NCBI GenBank assembly: GCA_963754445.1
Contig: CAVWFT010000001.1
Location: 1,984,001 to 2,048,000 of the forward strand
Length of the DNA: 64,000 nt
Reading direction: 5' to 3'
Origin: Bog-473 sp963754445
Lineage (GTDB): Bacteria; Actinomycetota; Acidimicrobiia; Acidimicrobiales; RAAP-2
This document shows positions 8,718 to 17,822 of this stretch, piece by piece (position 1 is the first letter of the stretch; every line of letters begins with the position of its first letter). The notes beneath the pieces were generated by a model. It was not told the origin of the DNA. It searched no databases and saw only the letters and a program-made list of their open reading frames with translations. A program made the position numbers and the translations under genes.

Positions 8718-10235
8718 ATGAGCGACCCGGATGCCCGTCGGGCGTTCCCGCTCTGGCCCCTCGGCCGGACGATCGTGGTGGTGGCGGCGCTGGTGCCCGT
8801 CGCCATCTACCTCTACGTTGCGGTCCGACGCCTGGGCTACCCGTTCGAACTGCAGTGGCTCGAAGGTGGCGAGGTCGAGATCGTCAACCGGGTGGTCCAC
8901 GGCCAGGCCATCTATGTCGCACCGTCACTCCACTACGTGCCCTATCCGTACCCGCCCTTGTTCATCTGGGTCTCCGCAGCCTTTGCCAAGGTGCTCGGCG
9001 TCGGATTCCTGGCGCCGCGGTTGGTCTCGTTCCTGGCTTCGCTGGGCGTGTTGGCGCTCCTCTGGCAGCTCGTCCGGCGCGAGACGGGCGACGCAGTATC
9101 CGGTCTGGTGGCAGCGGGGCTCTTTGCCGCCACGTACCAGGCCAGCGGTGCCTATTTCGACCTGGCCCGGGTGGACTCGCTGTTCCTGGTGCTGTTGCTG
9201 GGGGCGGTCGCCGTGGCCCGCCGAGGCCAGACCTGGCAGGCGGGCGCTGTGATCGGTCTCCTGGTATTCCTCTCCTTCTTCTCGAAACAGACAGCGCTGA
9301 TCGCGGCGCTGCCTCTCTTGGCGTACCTGGTCGTTTTCCGGCGTCGCGTGGGCGTGGCCGCGTGCCTGGCGTTGGGGGTCCTGCTCCTGATCTCGACCGT
9401 GGCACTCGACCATGCGTCTCACGGCTGGTACGACTACTACGTCTTCGAGGAGCTGCCGAGTCAGGGGATCAACGCCCACGCCATCGAGTCGTTCATCCCG
9501 AAGAGCCTGCTCCGTCCCACGGGATGGGCTGTCGCCTTGGGGCTGGCGGGGCTCGCAGTCGCACTGTGGGCACGGCGGGGCCGCCGTGTGGCCGCCAACG
9601 AAGACACTTCACCCCGCTGGCTCTTTTGGATCGCCGTGGGCGCCGGCCTCGTGGGGGCGTCGTGGCTCTCCCTGGTCCATGCCGGTGGATCGAGTGACGT
9701 GTTGATGCCCGCCTACGCGGCCGTCGCCATCTTCGCCGGACTTGGCTATCACGAGCTCATACGCCGCGAGACGCCGTACAGGGCGCTCCTCGGAACGCTC
9801 CTCGCCGTCGTGATCGCCGTCCAGGTCGTCCACCTCGACCGAGGCAGCTTCCACGAGATCCCGTCGGCTGCGAGCACCGCGGCCGGGCATCGCTTCATCG
9901 CACTGGTGTCGTCGCTTCCGGGCCAGGTCATCGTGGCCGACCACCCCTGGTACGACACGATGGCAGGGAAGTCCTCCTGGGCCCAGTCCGAAGCCGTGCA
10001 CGACGTCTTGCGGTCCGGCTCTGCGGCGGCTCGAAGGGACCTCGAATCCAGCATCGAATCGACCCTGGCCTCGCCATCGGTCACCACTGTGTTCGCCGAC
10101 AACCGAGGCGACACCATCGGTCCCGGCTTCGAGCGCTACTTCCAACTCGGTCCACCCGTGTTCACCTGCGCTCGGTGCTTCTTCCCGGTGACCGACGTCC
10201 CCCGGCGACCCTCCCTACGGTATGACCGGCGCTGA
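8718..10235 (+). CDS. GT39/PMT-like polytopic glycosyltransferase
   Basis: 505 residues from ATG 8718; another ATG at 8664 would overlap the upstream gene by 28 bases. It has about ten hydrophobic segments. Early acidic motifs WLEGGEVEIVNRV and YFDLARVDSLF correspond to the first and second extracytoplasmic loops that carry the catalytic acidic residues of GT-C enzymes (ArnT/PMT superfamily). A C-terminal soluble part contains an AIFAGLGYHELI region and a Cys pair (CARC). The family uses polyprenyl-phosphate sugars on the outer membrane face. The neighbouring glycosyltransferase, epimerase and methyltransferase suggest a small cell-envelope glycosylation set. Confidence 0.75.
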   Translation: MSDPDARRAFPLWPLGRTIVVVAALVPVAIYLYVAVRRLGYPFELQWLEGGEVEIVNRVVHGQAIYVAPSLHYVPYPYPPLFIWVSAAFAKVLGVGFLAPRLVSFLASLGVLALLWQLVRRETGDAVSGLVAAGLFAATYQASGAYFDLARVDSLFLVLLLGAVAVARRGQTWQAGAVIGLLVFLSFFSKQTALIAALPLLAYLVVFRRRVGVAACLALGVLLLISTVALDHASHGWYDYYVFEELPSQGINAHAIESFIPKSLLRPTGWAVALGLAGLAVALWARRGRRVAANEDTSPRWLFWIAVGAGLVGASWLSLVHAGGSSDVLMPAYAAVAIFAGLGYHELIRRETPYRALLGTLLAVVIAVQVVHLDRGSFHEIPSAASTAAGHRFIALVSSLPGQVIVADHPWYDTMAGKSSWAQSEAVHDVLRSGSAAARRDLESSIESTLASPSVTTVFADNRGDTIGPGFERYFQLGPPVFTCARCFFPVTDVPRRPSLRYDRR

Positions 10236-10248
10236 GGCGCCGCCGTGG

Positions 10249-10878
10249 TCAGGCCTCGGAGTTTCGCTCGAGTTGGGCGAAGTAACGGCCCTCGTGTTCC
10301 CAGGTGTCGTGCACATGGAAGCCGGTCGCGCCAGCCAACGTCGCCACGTCGAGATGTGACACGACAGACCAACGGAACCAGGGACCGCTACTCACGGCCG
10401 TCTCTACCCGCACGTGGAGATCTTCGGACGGCTGCTGCGGGTGCACGGTCTCCAACAAGAGCCGACCCCGTTTCGAAAGAACCCCGCGCACGCGCCGCAG
10501 GAGACTCCGGGGGTTGCCACCGATACCGATGCTCCCGTCGAGCAAGAGCCCGCACCGCCACAGACCGGCGTCGGGTACCGCATCGAAAATCGATTGGTGG
10601 GCCACCGGGGCGCCACGACGTCGAGCGAGCCGCACTGCGCTCGGAGAAGTGTCGATACCAAGGGCCTCGACCCCACGGCTGCGCAACGACGAGACGTGGC
10701 GTCCCGGTCCGCAACCGACATCGAGAACGGGGCCAATGGCCCGGTCCAGCAGGGATTCGTCCACATGATCGGCCGGCGCCATCCAACGACCGACGTCCCA
10801 CTCGAAAGCGCGCCCGTCAACGGTGCGCAGGACCGGAGTATTGACAAGGGTTTCAGGCAGAGTTCGGCTCCACTGCAT
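10249..10878 (-). CDS. Class I SAM-dependent methyltransferase
   Basis: 209 residues from ATG 10878; an alternative start at 10893 adds five residues. Motif I VLDVGCGPGRH (near residue 50) and the acidic residue of GIDTSPSA bind S-adenosylmethionine, followed by FDAVPDAGLWRCGLLLDGSIG. The gene overlaps the 3' end of the upstream transferase gene by 26 bases, so the three minus-strand genes form an operon. Substrate unknown; linkage to glycosyltransferases suggests a sugar, lipid or small-molecule acceptor. Confidence 0.82.
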   Translation of the reverse strand: MQWSRTLPETLVNTPVLRTVDGRAFEWDVGRWMAPADHVDESLLDRAIGPVLDVGCGPGRHVSSLRSRGVEALGIDTSPSAVRLARRRGAPVAHQSIFDAVPDAGLWRCGLLLDGSIGIGGNPRSLLRRVRGVLSKRGRLLLETVHPQQPSEDLHVRVETAVSSGPWFRWSVVSHLDVATLAGATGFHVHDTWEHEGRYFAQLERNSEA

Positions 10879-11560
10879 TGAAGGCGCAGGCACGCAACGT
10901 CACGGCGAATGACGTGTTCGGAGCCAGCTCAGCGACGGCGCAGGCATCGGACACCGTGTCCACGTCGCGGAGTCGGTGGATGACCGTACAGCGCAGCCCC
11001 AGTGCTCCGAGCCGGCCGAGTTGGTCCGACGCCGTGTGATCGGTGCTCATCGCAACGTCCGCGAACATGCCGGGCTCCGGCCGGCGGACACCGATGAGCC
11101 AGTAGCCACCGTCGTCGGCCGGACCCAGGACGGCGTCCACGCCCGGCGCCAGGAGAGCCGCCGCGGCGCGCTCGAGATCCGACACGCAGACCTGGGGCGT
11201 GTCCATGCCGATGAGCAACATCGGGAAGCCGTAGCCCGCCCAGGCGTCGTCGATCGCGCCGGCGAGGCGCTCGCCGAAGGGCCCCTGACGCTGGGGCACG
11301 ACAATGAACTCACCGGGGACCCACTGGTCGGACTCGCCCTCGAAGGCGACCACCCTGGCTCGACAATTGCTCTGACGGACGACGTCGAGCGTGTCCGCCA
11401 ATGCCGCCGCGGCCACGCGGGCCGCTTCCACCGGCGTCAGCGGCGGGCACAGCCTTGTCTTGACCGCTCCCGCCAACGGCTCCTTTGCGATCACGACGAC
11501 CTGCACGTCGCCCAGGGCCGCCACCGGCTGGGCGAGGGAGTTCTGATGCAGCGACCTCAT
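10853..11560 (-). CDS. DUF2064 / TIGR04282 glycosyltransferase-like protein
   Basis: 235 residues from ATG 11560, which overlaps the upstream gene's TGA as ATGA. Motifs VVVIAKEPLAGAVKTRL near the N-terminus, GMDTPQV in the middle, and GPADDGGYWLIG define the DUF2064 family (rSAM/selenodomain-associated transferase 1). These have a nucleotidyl-sugar-transferase-like GT-A fold. Family members regularly sit beside a family 2 glycosyltransferase, as here, but their reaction is not established. Confidence 0.85.
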   Translation of the reverse strand: MRSLHQNSLAQPVAALGDVQVVVIAKEPLAGAVKTRLCPPLTPVEAARVAAAALADTLDVVRQSNCRARVVAFEGESDQWVPGEFIVVPQRQGPFGERLAGAIDDAWAGYGFPMLLIGMDTPQVCVSDLERAAAALLAPGVDAVLGPADDGGYWLIGVRRPEPGMFADVAMSTDHTASDQLGRLGALGLRCTVIHRLRDVDTVSDACAVAELAPNTSFAVTLRACAFNAVEPNSA

Positions 11561-12198
11561 CGCAGGAGCGCCCCCATGTCCGCGATGGCCTGGGCGGTTC
11601 CCCGGGCTGTGCCTGTCACCTTCGAACGACCGGACCGAGCCCGGTAGACGACCCCGACCTCCGTGACCGTCCAACCCGAGCGGTGGGCACGCAGGACCAT
11701 TTCGAGCGGCCACCCCGATCGCCGATCCTCGATCCCCAGCGCGACCAATCCGGCCCGACCGGCCGCGCGCATGGGACCGAGATCACGCAGCGTCAGAGAG
11801 GTACGACGCCTGACCTCGGCCATGAGCACACGGTTGGCCACGCGGGCATGGAGCGGCCAGGCACCTCGTTCGGCCACCCTCGCACCCAAGGTGAGATCGG
11901 ACTCGCCTCGGAGCACCGGGTCAGCCACGCGCGGCAACTCGACCGGGTCCAGCGAGCCATCGGCGTCCATGAAACACACGACATCGTCTTCTGACGCCGC
12001 CAGACCGGCCGCGCACGCCGACCCGAAACCGCGCCTCTCCTCGTGAATGACCCTGGCCCCCAGGTCGGCGGCTATCTCGGGCGAGCCGTCGTCGGAGCCG
12101 TTGTCGACCACGAGAGGCCGGTACGACACCGGCATCCGACTGAGGACCCATGGCAGGGCGAGAGCCTCGTTCAGAACGGGGAGCACGACGTCGGGCAT
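11557..12198 (-). CDS. Family 2 glycosyltransferase
   Basis: 213 residues. The GT-A signature begins VVLPVLNEALALP, then VVDNGSDDGSPEIA and the metal-binding DxD-type CFMDADGSLDP near residue 77. It lacks membrane segments and is shorter than dolichyl-phosphate mannosyltransferases, matching the small GT2 group that travels with DUF2064 proteins. First gene of the minus-strand set, divergent from the epimerase gene across a short promoter region containing a perfect palindrome. Confidence 0.87.
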   Translation of the reverse strand: MPDVVLPVLNEALALPWVLSRMPVSYRPLVVDNGSDDGSPEIAADLGARVIHEERRGFGSACAAGLAASEDDVVCFMDADGSLDPVELPRVADPVLRGESDLTLGARVAERGAWPLHARVANRVLMAEVRRRTSLTLRDLGPMRAAGRAGLVALGIEDRRSGWPLEMVLRAHRSGWTVTEVGVVYRARSGRSKVTGTARGTAQAIADMGALLR

Positions 12199-12280
12199 CT
12201 CCGGGCACCGTAGTGACGACGCCGACGCTTGCGCCTCGAAATGCTCTTACGAATCGCTAACTTCGCGCCGTACAGCCGGA

Positions 12281-12295
12281 CCGGCGTGACGCCGG
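12281..12295. promoter_or_regulatory. Perfect palindrome between divergent genes
   Basis: CCGGCGTGACGCCGG has 7-bp perfect arms around one base. It sits in the 165-bp gap between the glycosyltransferase (starting at 12198, leftward) and the epimerase (starting at 12364, rightward), where a repressor operator or overlapping promoters would be expected. A hairpin in the leader RNA is the alternative. Confidence 0.45.
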
Positions 12296-12363
12296 CCTAT
12301 ACCGTCGGACCCAATGCACGCTCAGGACCCCCGCAACACCCACGCCGACATGGCAGTGCCGAC

Positions 12364-13399
12364 ATGAAGGTGCTCGTCACGGGCGGCTCGGGCTTCATCG
12401 GGTCGCACGTGGTCGACCTCTTGGTCGACCAAGGACATCAGGTCGTCTCGGTGGACCGTGTCGAGCCGAGCCATCCAAACCCCGCGGCGACGTTCGTGCA
12501 GGCCGATCTGGTCGAAGCCGATGACTGGGCGCACGTGCTCCACGATGTCGACGCGGTCAGCCATCAGGCGGCCAAGGTCGGCCTCGGCCTGCGTTTCGAC
12601 GACGTGGCGGACTACGCCCGGGACAACGACCTGGCGACGGCGGTGCTCCTCCGGGAGCTGGCCCGAGCTCGATTTCAGCGGCCGCCTGGTCCTGGCCAGC
12701 AGCATGGTCGTCTACGGCGAGGGCTCCTATCGCTGCCCTGCGTGCGGCCCCGTCCGGCCCGGACCGCGTCCCGAGGCGCGGCTCGAGGCCGGCTCGTTCG
12801 AGCCGCCCTGCGGATCATGCGGCGCAGACCTGGCCTGGACCACGGTCGACGAGGACGCTGCCTTCGACCCTCGCAACATCTACGCCGCCACGAAAGTGCA
12901 CCAAGAGCATCTCTGCTCCACCTTCGGTCGCGAGACCGGAACCCCAGTGATCGCCCTTCGCTACCACAACGTCTACGGACCCCGAGCCCCCATCAACACC
13001 CCGTACGCCGGGGTGGCCAGCCTGTTCCTCGGTGCGCTGCACAGGGGTGAGGCGCCCCGGGTCTTCGAGGACGGCCGCCAGACACGAGACTTCGTTCATG
13101 TGACCGACGTGGCCCGGGCGAACGTGGCTGCGCTCGGTGCACGGGCTGGGCTCACCGGAGCATTCAACGTGGCCAGTGGGACACCGCGCTCCATCGCCGA
13201 CCTGGCACGGGAACTGTGGACCGTCGTGGGAACGGGTGGCCCACCCCCCGTCGTCACCGGCGAGTGGCGTCTGGGCGACGTGCGTCACGTCGTCGCCTCG
13301 CCCGCCCGAGCGGCCGAGCAGCTCGACTTCCGCGCCACAGTTTCGTTCGTCGATGGCCTCCGCGCGTTGGCGCAGGAGCTCTCCCCCGCCCGACCGTGA
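12364..13399 (+). CDS. NAD-dependent sugar-nucleotide epimerase, frame broken by one extra base
   Basis: The N-terminal part reads from ATG 12364 (MKVLVTGGSGFIGSHVVDLL, Rossmann GxxGxxG) to about 12669. The rest, from DFSGRLVLASSMVVYGEG to the stop at 13399, is in the next frame. Dropping one base at about 12670 restores ...RELARADFSGRLVLASS..., as expected for the family. The catalytic YAATK and the YRCPACG...PPCGSCGAD Cys-rich insert match the group that includes dTDP-L-rhamnose 4-epimerases. Either the gene is inactive or one base is a sequence error; all other features look functional. The last codons overlap the following GTG. Confidence 0.82.
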
Positions 13400-14541
13400 G
13401 GCGGATTTCCGCTGCCGCCGTTGTCTCGGCGCTCATCCTTCTCGTTGGCTTCGGACTCTCCGATGCCGAGGCGGACGCCGCTCAAGCGCCGTGGCCCATG
13501 GCGCTGCACGACAACGGCCACAGCGGCACCTCGACCGCCGATGGGCCGACCAGTGGGCGCGTGCTGTGGACCCGAAATCTGGAGGGGAACATCACCCCGG
13601 GACCGGCAGTCGGCCCGGGGGGATCGATCTACGTCGCCACCAACAGTGGCGTTCTCTATGCGCTCGACCCGACAACCGGAGAGAACCAGTGGACGTTCAA
13701 CGGCGGCGCGGCACTGGGCGGCGAGACCGATCTCTCGACGACTCCGCTCGTGCTCGCGTCGGGGGACATACTCTGGCCCGGCTCTCGCAACACGCTCTTC
13801 GAGATATCACCGACCGGCGTCTTGCTCTGGTCCCACCGGTTCTCCACGCAGCCGCTCTCTCCCACGCTGTCGGGCACCCGGGTGTACGTCGAGCAGATGG
13901 GCGGGACGCTCTCCGCAATCGACATCGCACCGGCGACGCCGCAGCTCGTCTGGTCAGTGTCGGTCGGCACCACCTCGTTCGGGAGCCCGGTGGTCGCGCC
14001 CAACGGCTCCATCATCACGACGGCCGGCCGCCACGTGATCGACGTGGCCGATGCCGGGTCGAAGGCGAGGATCGTCTGGCGCTACACCACGGCCGCTCCC
14101 ATCGAGGTTTCGGCGTCCGTGGGTGCCGACGGGACCGTCGTCGTGAGCACGAACGACCGGTACGTGTACGCGCTGAAGTCCGACGGATCTCTCAAATGGA
14201 GATCGGCGCGAGGGACCGAGTCGTATTCGTCGTCTTCGGTCTCCGGACCGCTGGCCTACTACGGGGACAACTCCGGCACGCTCCATGTGGTCCGGGAGAA
14301 GACCGGCACCCCGGTCACCACCGACCACGGGGCCAAGGGCCTTTGGGCCGCCCAGGCCGTCGACGGCAAGGGCGACGTGTACTTCGGGACCCAGGGCAAG
14401 CAGATCGACGGTTTCGGACCCCACGGAACCAAGCTCTTCTCCCTCACGGCATCCGGTCCGATCGACAGTTATCCGGCTCTGACGGCGAACGGTGACCTCA
14501 TCATCGGTGACGAGGCAGGAACCCTCTACGCCATCGGGTGA
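13396..14541 (+). CDS. Exported PQQ-like beta-propeller repeat protein
   Basis: 381 residues from GTG 13396 (GTGA overlap with the epimerase). An export signal (AAAVVSALILLVGFGL) is followed by repeated blades of the type GSIYVATNSGVLYALDPTTG, VVVSTNDRYVYALKSDG, DVYFGTQGK and DLIIGDEAGTLYAIG. These are the Trp/Gly-rich repeats of the quinoprotein dehydrogenase-like propeller (BamB/PQQ superfamily). No PQQ ligand set is obvious, so a binding or scaffold role is more likely than an enzyme. It may act on the cell surface with the glycosylation genes. Confidence 0.8.
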   Translation: MRRISAAAVVSALILLVGFGLSDAEADAAQAPWPMALHDNGHSGTSTADGPTSGRVLWTRNLEGNITPGPAVGPGGSIYVATNSGVLYALDPTTGENQWTFNGGAALGGETDLSTTPLVLASGDILWPGSRNTLFEISPTGVLLWSHRFSTQPLSPTLSGTRVYVEQMGGTLSAIDIAPATPQLVWSVSVGTTSFGSPVVAPNGSIITTAGRHVIDVADAGSKARIVWRYTTAAPIEVSASVGADGTVVVSTNDRYVYALKSDGSLKWRSARGTESYSSSSVSGPLAYYGDNSGTLHVVREKTGTPVTTDHGAKGLWAAQAVDGKGDVYFGTQGKQIDGFGPHGTKLFSLTASGPIDSYPALTANGDLIIGDEAGTLYAIG

Positions 14542-14574
14542 CGGGACGCAGGATCTTGCTACCGTGACGTCTTC

Positions 14575-14967
14575 ATGGAGTACCGGATCGGTGAGGCGGC
14601 CGAAATACTCGGGGTCAGCACGGACACGGTTCGTCGATGGGCCGATGCGGGAAAGGTCAAGACGACGCTGAGGAAAGGCGGGCGCCGGTTCGTCAACGGT
14701 GCGGACTTGGCACGCTTTGCCGTCGAGATGGCGGGCGAACCCACGCCCCCTCGACCGAGAACCCAGTCGGCCCGCAACCGCTTCCCCGGCATCGTCACCC
14801 GGGTCACCAAGGACAAGGTGGCGGCCCAGGTCGAAGTGCAGGCCGGGCAGCATCGGTTCGTGGCCCTGATCACCCGAGAAGCCGCAGACGAGTTGAAGCT
14901 CACTCCGGGGGTGCGGGCGGACGCTGTCGTCAAGGCGACCAACGTCGGCATCGAAATTCCCGGTTGA
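14575..14967 (+). CDS. HTH plus TOBE domain protein, probable molybdate-responsive regulator
   Basis: 130 residues. The N-terminus is a MerR/excisionase-like helix-turn-helix (YRIGEAAEILGVSTDTVRRW). The C-terminal 65 residues (RNRFPGIVTRVTKDKVAAQV through VKATNVGIEIPG) form a TOBE/Mop domain, the oxyanion-binding fold of ModE and molbindins. The gene ends seven bases from the convergent end of the Mo/W transporter operon, which supports a role as molybdate sensor or storage-linked regulator of that operon. DNA targets unknown. Confidence 0.82.
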   Translation: MEYRIGEAAEILGVSTDTVRRWADAGKVKTTLRKGGRRFVNGADLARFAVEMAGEPTPPRPRTQSARNRFPGIVTRVTKDKVAAQVEVQAGQHRFVALITREAADELKLTPGVRADAVVKATNVGIEIPG

Positions 14968-14974
14968 CCCACAC

Positions 14975-16807
14975 CTACCCGCATCCGGCGGCTGCGTCGG
15001 ATCGAGCGCCGACAGTCCAGACGTGCACCGCACCGGGGGCCAACGCAACCTGACAGGCGTCACCGACCTGCCACGGCAACGGCGCGGCGGCCCGGGACTT
15101 CAGCTCCAGGTCGGAGTTGATCCGGACGAAGTAGTCGACCGCGGTGCCCAGGTCGGCGATATCGGTGATGACGCCGCTCAGGCGACCCGTTCCGTGCAGG
15201 AGTACGTCCTCCGGGGCCACCTTCCAGAGCACAGCGGTACCGGGACTCGGAACCGGATCGCCGGTGTCCACGTGGGCCCCTGAGGTGTCGATGGAACCGC
15301 TCGCTGACACCACACCACGATGGACGTTGGCCACCCCGAGGAGCCGGGCCACCTCGGGGGAGGTCGGCTGACCGAACACCTGGCGCGTCGGACCGGCCTG
15401 GGACTCGCTGCCCTGGTCGATCACGATCACCGCGTCAGCCAGGTAGGCCGCCTCTTCGGGATCATGGGTGACCACGACGGTGGCCAGGTTCAGGTCACGT
15501 TGGAGCCGCCTGAGCTCGCGGCGCAGGTCGTGGCGGACAGGCGTGTCGAGGGCGGAAAAAGGTTCGTCGAGAAGGAGCAGGTCCGGAGAACGACACAGTG
15601 CCTGCGCCAGTGCGACACGCTGCCTCTGCCCTCCGGAGAGTTCGGCTGGGTATCGCGCGGCGAGGTCTTCGAGGCCAAGGGTGGCTAGCCAATAGGCCGC
15701 GGTCGGGGGGGCGGCACCGACGGGGAACACAAGGTGTTGCCACACGGTCAGGTGGGGGAAAAGCGAGAAACCCTGGGCCAGGTAGCCGACCCGCCGCGAC
15801 TCGGTCGGCACGCCGTCCATCACCCGCTCGCCGAACCAGATCCGCCCCGGCCGGCTGCCGTAGAGACCGGCCAGACAACGCAACAAGGTCGATTTCCCCG
15901 AGCCCGAAGGTCCGAGCAGCGCCAGCCGGCGCTCCTGCGGCGCGTGCGCCAGATCAAGGCGAAATAGGTCACCGACCAAGAAGTCGATATCGAAGCCCAC
16001 CGGTCGTGACGGAAGGGACTCGACCGGTGCCTTCGGTTCTGGGTGGGGCTCCGCCGACGAGGAACGTCGTGGCCAATGCAGACGGCTCAGACCCAGAGCC
16101 ACCACGGCCACGCCGATGGCCAGTGCGGTCGGAGCGATCGTCGTGGGAAGCCCGATCCCGCTGAACTGATCGTAGGTGTACACCGGCAACGAAAACGGGT
16201 GATAGGCCAGGACAACGGTGGCTCCGTACTCCCCGAACGCTCGAAGCCAGGCCAGCAACATGCCGGCCCTGATCCCCTCGGCGGCCAACGGAACGGCCAC
16301 GCGTCGGAAGCGCGCGAATTCGGAGTGACCCAGAGTTGCGGCCACGTCCAGCAGGGCGGGGTCGATGGCACGAAAGGCGGAGCGCGCCGCCACGATGAGG
16401 AAGGGCGCGGCCACGAACGTCTGGGCCAGCACGATGCCAACCATCGACTGGGTCAGATGGCCGCCGAAGTGCTCTCCGATGAACGAGTAGGGGCCCACCA
16501 GATAGATGAGCAGGATTCCCCCCATCAGCGGTGGCAACGCCAGCGGGATGACGACGACCACGGTGATCAGCGAGGAGACCCAGCCTCCCGGCCGGGCCAG
16601 CAGGTACGCGAGAGGCACCCCGAAAAGCGTCACAAGGGCGAGGGAGATGGTGGCACATTCGACGGACACCGCAAAGGCCGAGAACAGCCCCGGCGTCCGA
16701 AAGCCACGAACTGGTCCAGCGGCCAACCTGAACCCGAACGCGATGACCGGCACCGCGAGATACACGACGATCACGACCCCGAGCCATGGCAGTGGGCTCC
16801 TCGCCAC
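14975..16807 (-). CDS. Fused molybdate/tungstate ABC permease-ATPase
   Basis: 610 residues from GTG 16807 (AGGAG 11 bases upstream; GTG 16819 is a poorer alternative). Residues 1-265 are a ModB/CysT-type permease with about six membrane segments and the cytoplasmic EAA-like loop (ATLGHSEFARFRRVAVPLAAEG). The ATPase follows in the same chain: Walker A GPSGSGKST, Q loop LAQGFSLFPHL, signature LSGGQRQRVALAQAL, Walker B LLLLDEPFSALD and His switch VVTHDPEEA. A C-terminal TOBE-like tail follows. Permease and ATPase are usually separate polypeptides. It lies 14 bases after the binding-protein gene and is last in the molybdenum operon. Confidence 0.88.
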   Translation of the reverse strand: MARSPLPWLGVVIVVYLAVPVIAFGFRLAAGPVRGFRTPGLFSAFAVSVECATISLALVTLFGVPLAYLLARPGGWVSSLITVVVVIPLALPPLMGGILLIYLVGPYSFIGEHFGGHLTQSMVGIVLAQTFVAAPFLIVAARSAFRAIDPALLDVAATLGHSEFARFRRVAVPLAAEGIRAGMLLAWLRAFGEYGATVVLAYHPFSLPVYTYDQFSGIGLPTTIAPTALAIGVAVVALGLSRLHWPRRSSSAEPHPEPKAPVESLPSRPVGFDIDFLVGDLFRLDLAHAPQERRLALLGPSGSGKSTLLRCLAGLYGSRPGRIWFGERVMDGVPTESRRVGYLAQGFSLFPHLTVWQHLVFPVGAAPPTAAYWLATLGLEDLAARYPAELSGGQRQRVALAQALCRSPDLLLLDEPFSALDTPVRHDLRRELRRLQRDLNLATVVVTHDPEEAAYLADAVIVIDQGSESQAGPTRQVFGQPTSPEVARLLGVANVHRGVVSASGSIDTSGAHVDTGDPVPSPGTAVLWKVAPEDVLLHGTGRLSGVITDIADLGTAVDYFVRINSDLELKSRAAAPLPWQVGDACQVALAPGAVHVWTVGARSDAAAGCG

Positions 16808-16821
16808 CCGGCGGTGCACTC

Positions 16822-17736
16822 CTACACGGTGTGCTTGAGGTCGCTCGGCACGGCCTGCCTGCCGTTGAGGGTCGGCGGCACGGACGGCACCAGACCGCTG
16901 CGCTTGAGGATCGCTTGTCCAGTTCTTCCGAGCAGGAATGCCACGAAAGCCCGTGCGGCAGCAGCGTGTGGCGCCCGGTTCAGGACAGTGATGGTGTAAT
17001 GGGCGGAGAGGTTCGTCCCCGTCAGCGGAACCGTCTTCAGATGCGCTGCGGACGCCTCGACCCCATAGAAGAAACCGGCATCGAGCTGGCCGGCTTGGAG
17101 CTCCCCCACCAGGGACGTCTCCGGAAAGACGTTGGTCGAGGAAGTGGCCAGGGTCGCCAGCGCGGGGAGATGGTGGATTTTCGCAGCTTTGTCGAGGGCC
17201 TCGACCGCCAGGACGCCCTTGGGATCGGTCGCCGGATCGGTGCGACCGAGCAGAAAGCCCGGTTGGCCGACCACCTCGTACCAGCGCTTGGACTCGAGGG
17301 CGGCGGCGAACTTGCTCGAAGGGTTGTACCCCAACACCAGGGGTGATGTGGCGAATCCGGCGTACCACGATACCCAGGATCCGTTGGTCGACCCTTCCAA
17401 TGTGTTGTTGACCGTCGGCGACGCGCTGATGAACACGTCTCCCACCTCGGTCTTGCCTCGGATCTCGCTGGCCAGCGCATCCGAACCACCCGAGAACCCG
17501 TTCACGCTGTATCCGGTGGCCCGAGTGAAGGCCGGTCCGACCACCTGCTGCATGAGGTCTTCGAACGAGCCCGCGTAGAGCACGTCGACGGGTCCCGACG
17601 CGCGGGTCGATGCTCCGGCGACATCGGTGCCGACTGCGGCCGCCGCACCCAGGATGGAGGTGAAGGCAATGAGACCGATGCACGCACGGCCGAGACGAGT
17701 CCGGTTCCGGTGCGGCGTCGAGGGATCGCGTGCCAT
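16822..17736 (-). CDS. Molybdate/tungstate-binding protein (WtpA-like)
   Basis: 304 residues from ATG 17736 with a signal peptide (RACIGLIAFTSILGAAAAVG). The segment VDVLYAGSFEDLMQQVVGPA and GKTEVGDVFISASPTVNN are diagnostic of the extracytoplasmic WtpA/ModA-type binding proteins for molybdate or tungstate. No lipobox Cys is present, so it is probably secreted or held by the fused permease. It follows moaC by 86 bases and precedes the transporter gene in one operon. Confidence 0.88.
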   Translation of the reverse strand: MARDPSTPHRNRTRLGRACIGLIAFTSILGAAAAVGTDVAGASTRASGPVDVLYAGSFEDLMQQVVGPAFTRATGYSVNGFSGGSDALASEIRGKTEVGDVFISASPTVNNTLEGSTNGSWVSWYAGFATSPLVLGYNPSSKFAAALESKRWYEVVGQPGFLLGRTDPATDPKGVLAVEALDKAAKIHHLPALATLATSSTNVFPETSLVGELQAGQLDAGFFYGVEASAAHLKTVPLTGTNLSAHYTITVLNRAPHAAAARAFVAFLLGRTGQAILKRSGLVPSVPPTLNGRQAVPSDLKHTV

Positions 17737-17822
17737 GGTTTCACGGTACCGTCGCTTCCGGCATTTGCGGGCCAATTCAGGCGATCTTGATACTTTTGCA
17801 AGGATTGGAGACGATATAGCTT

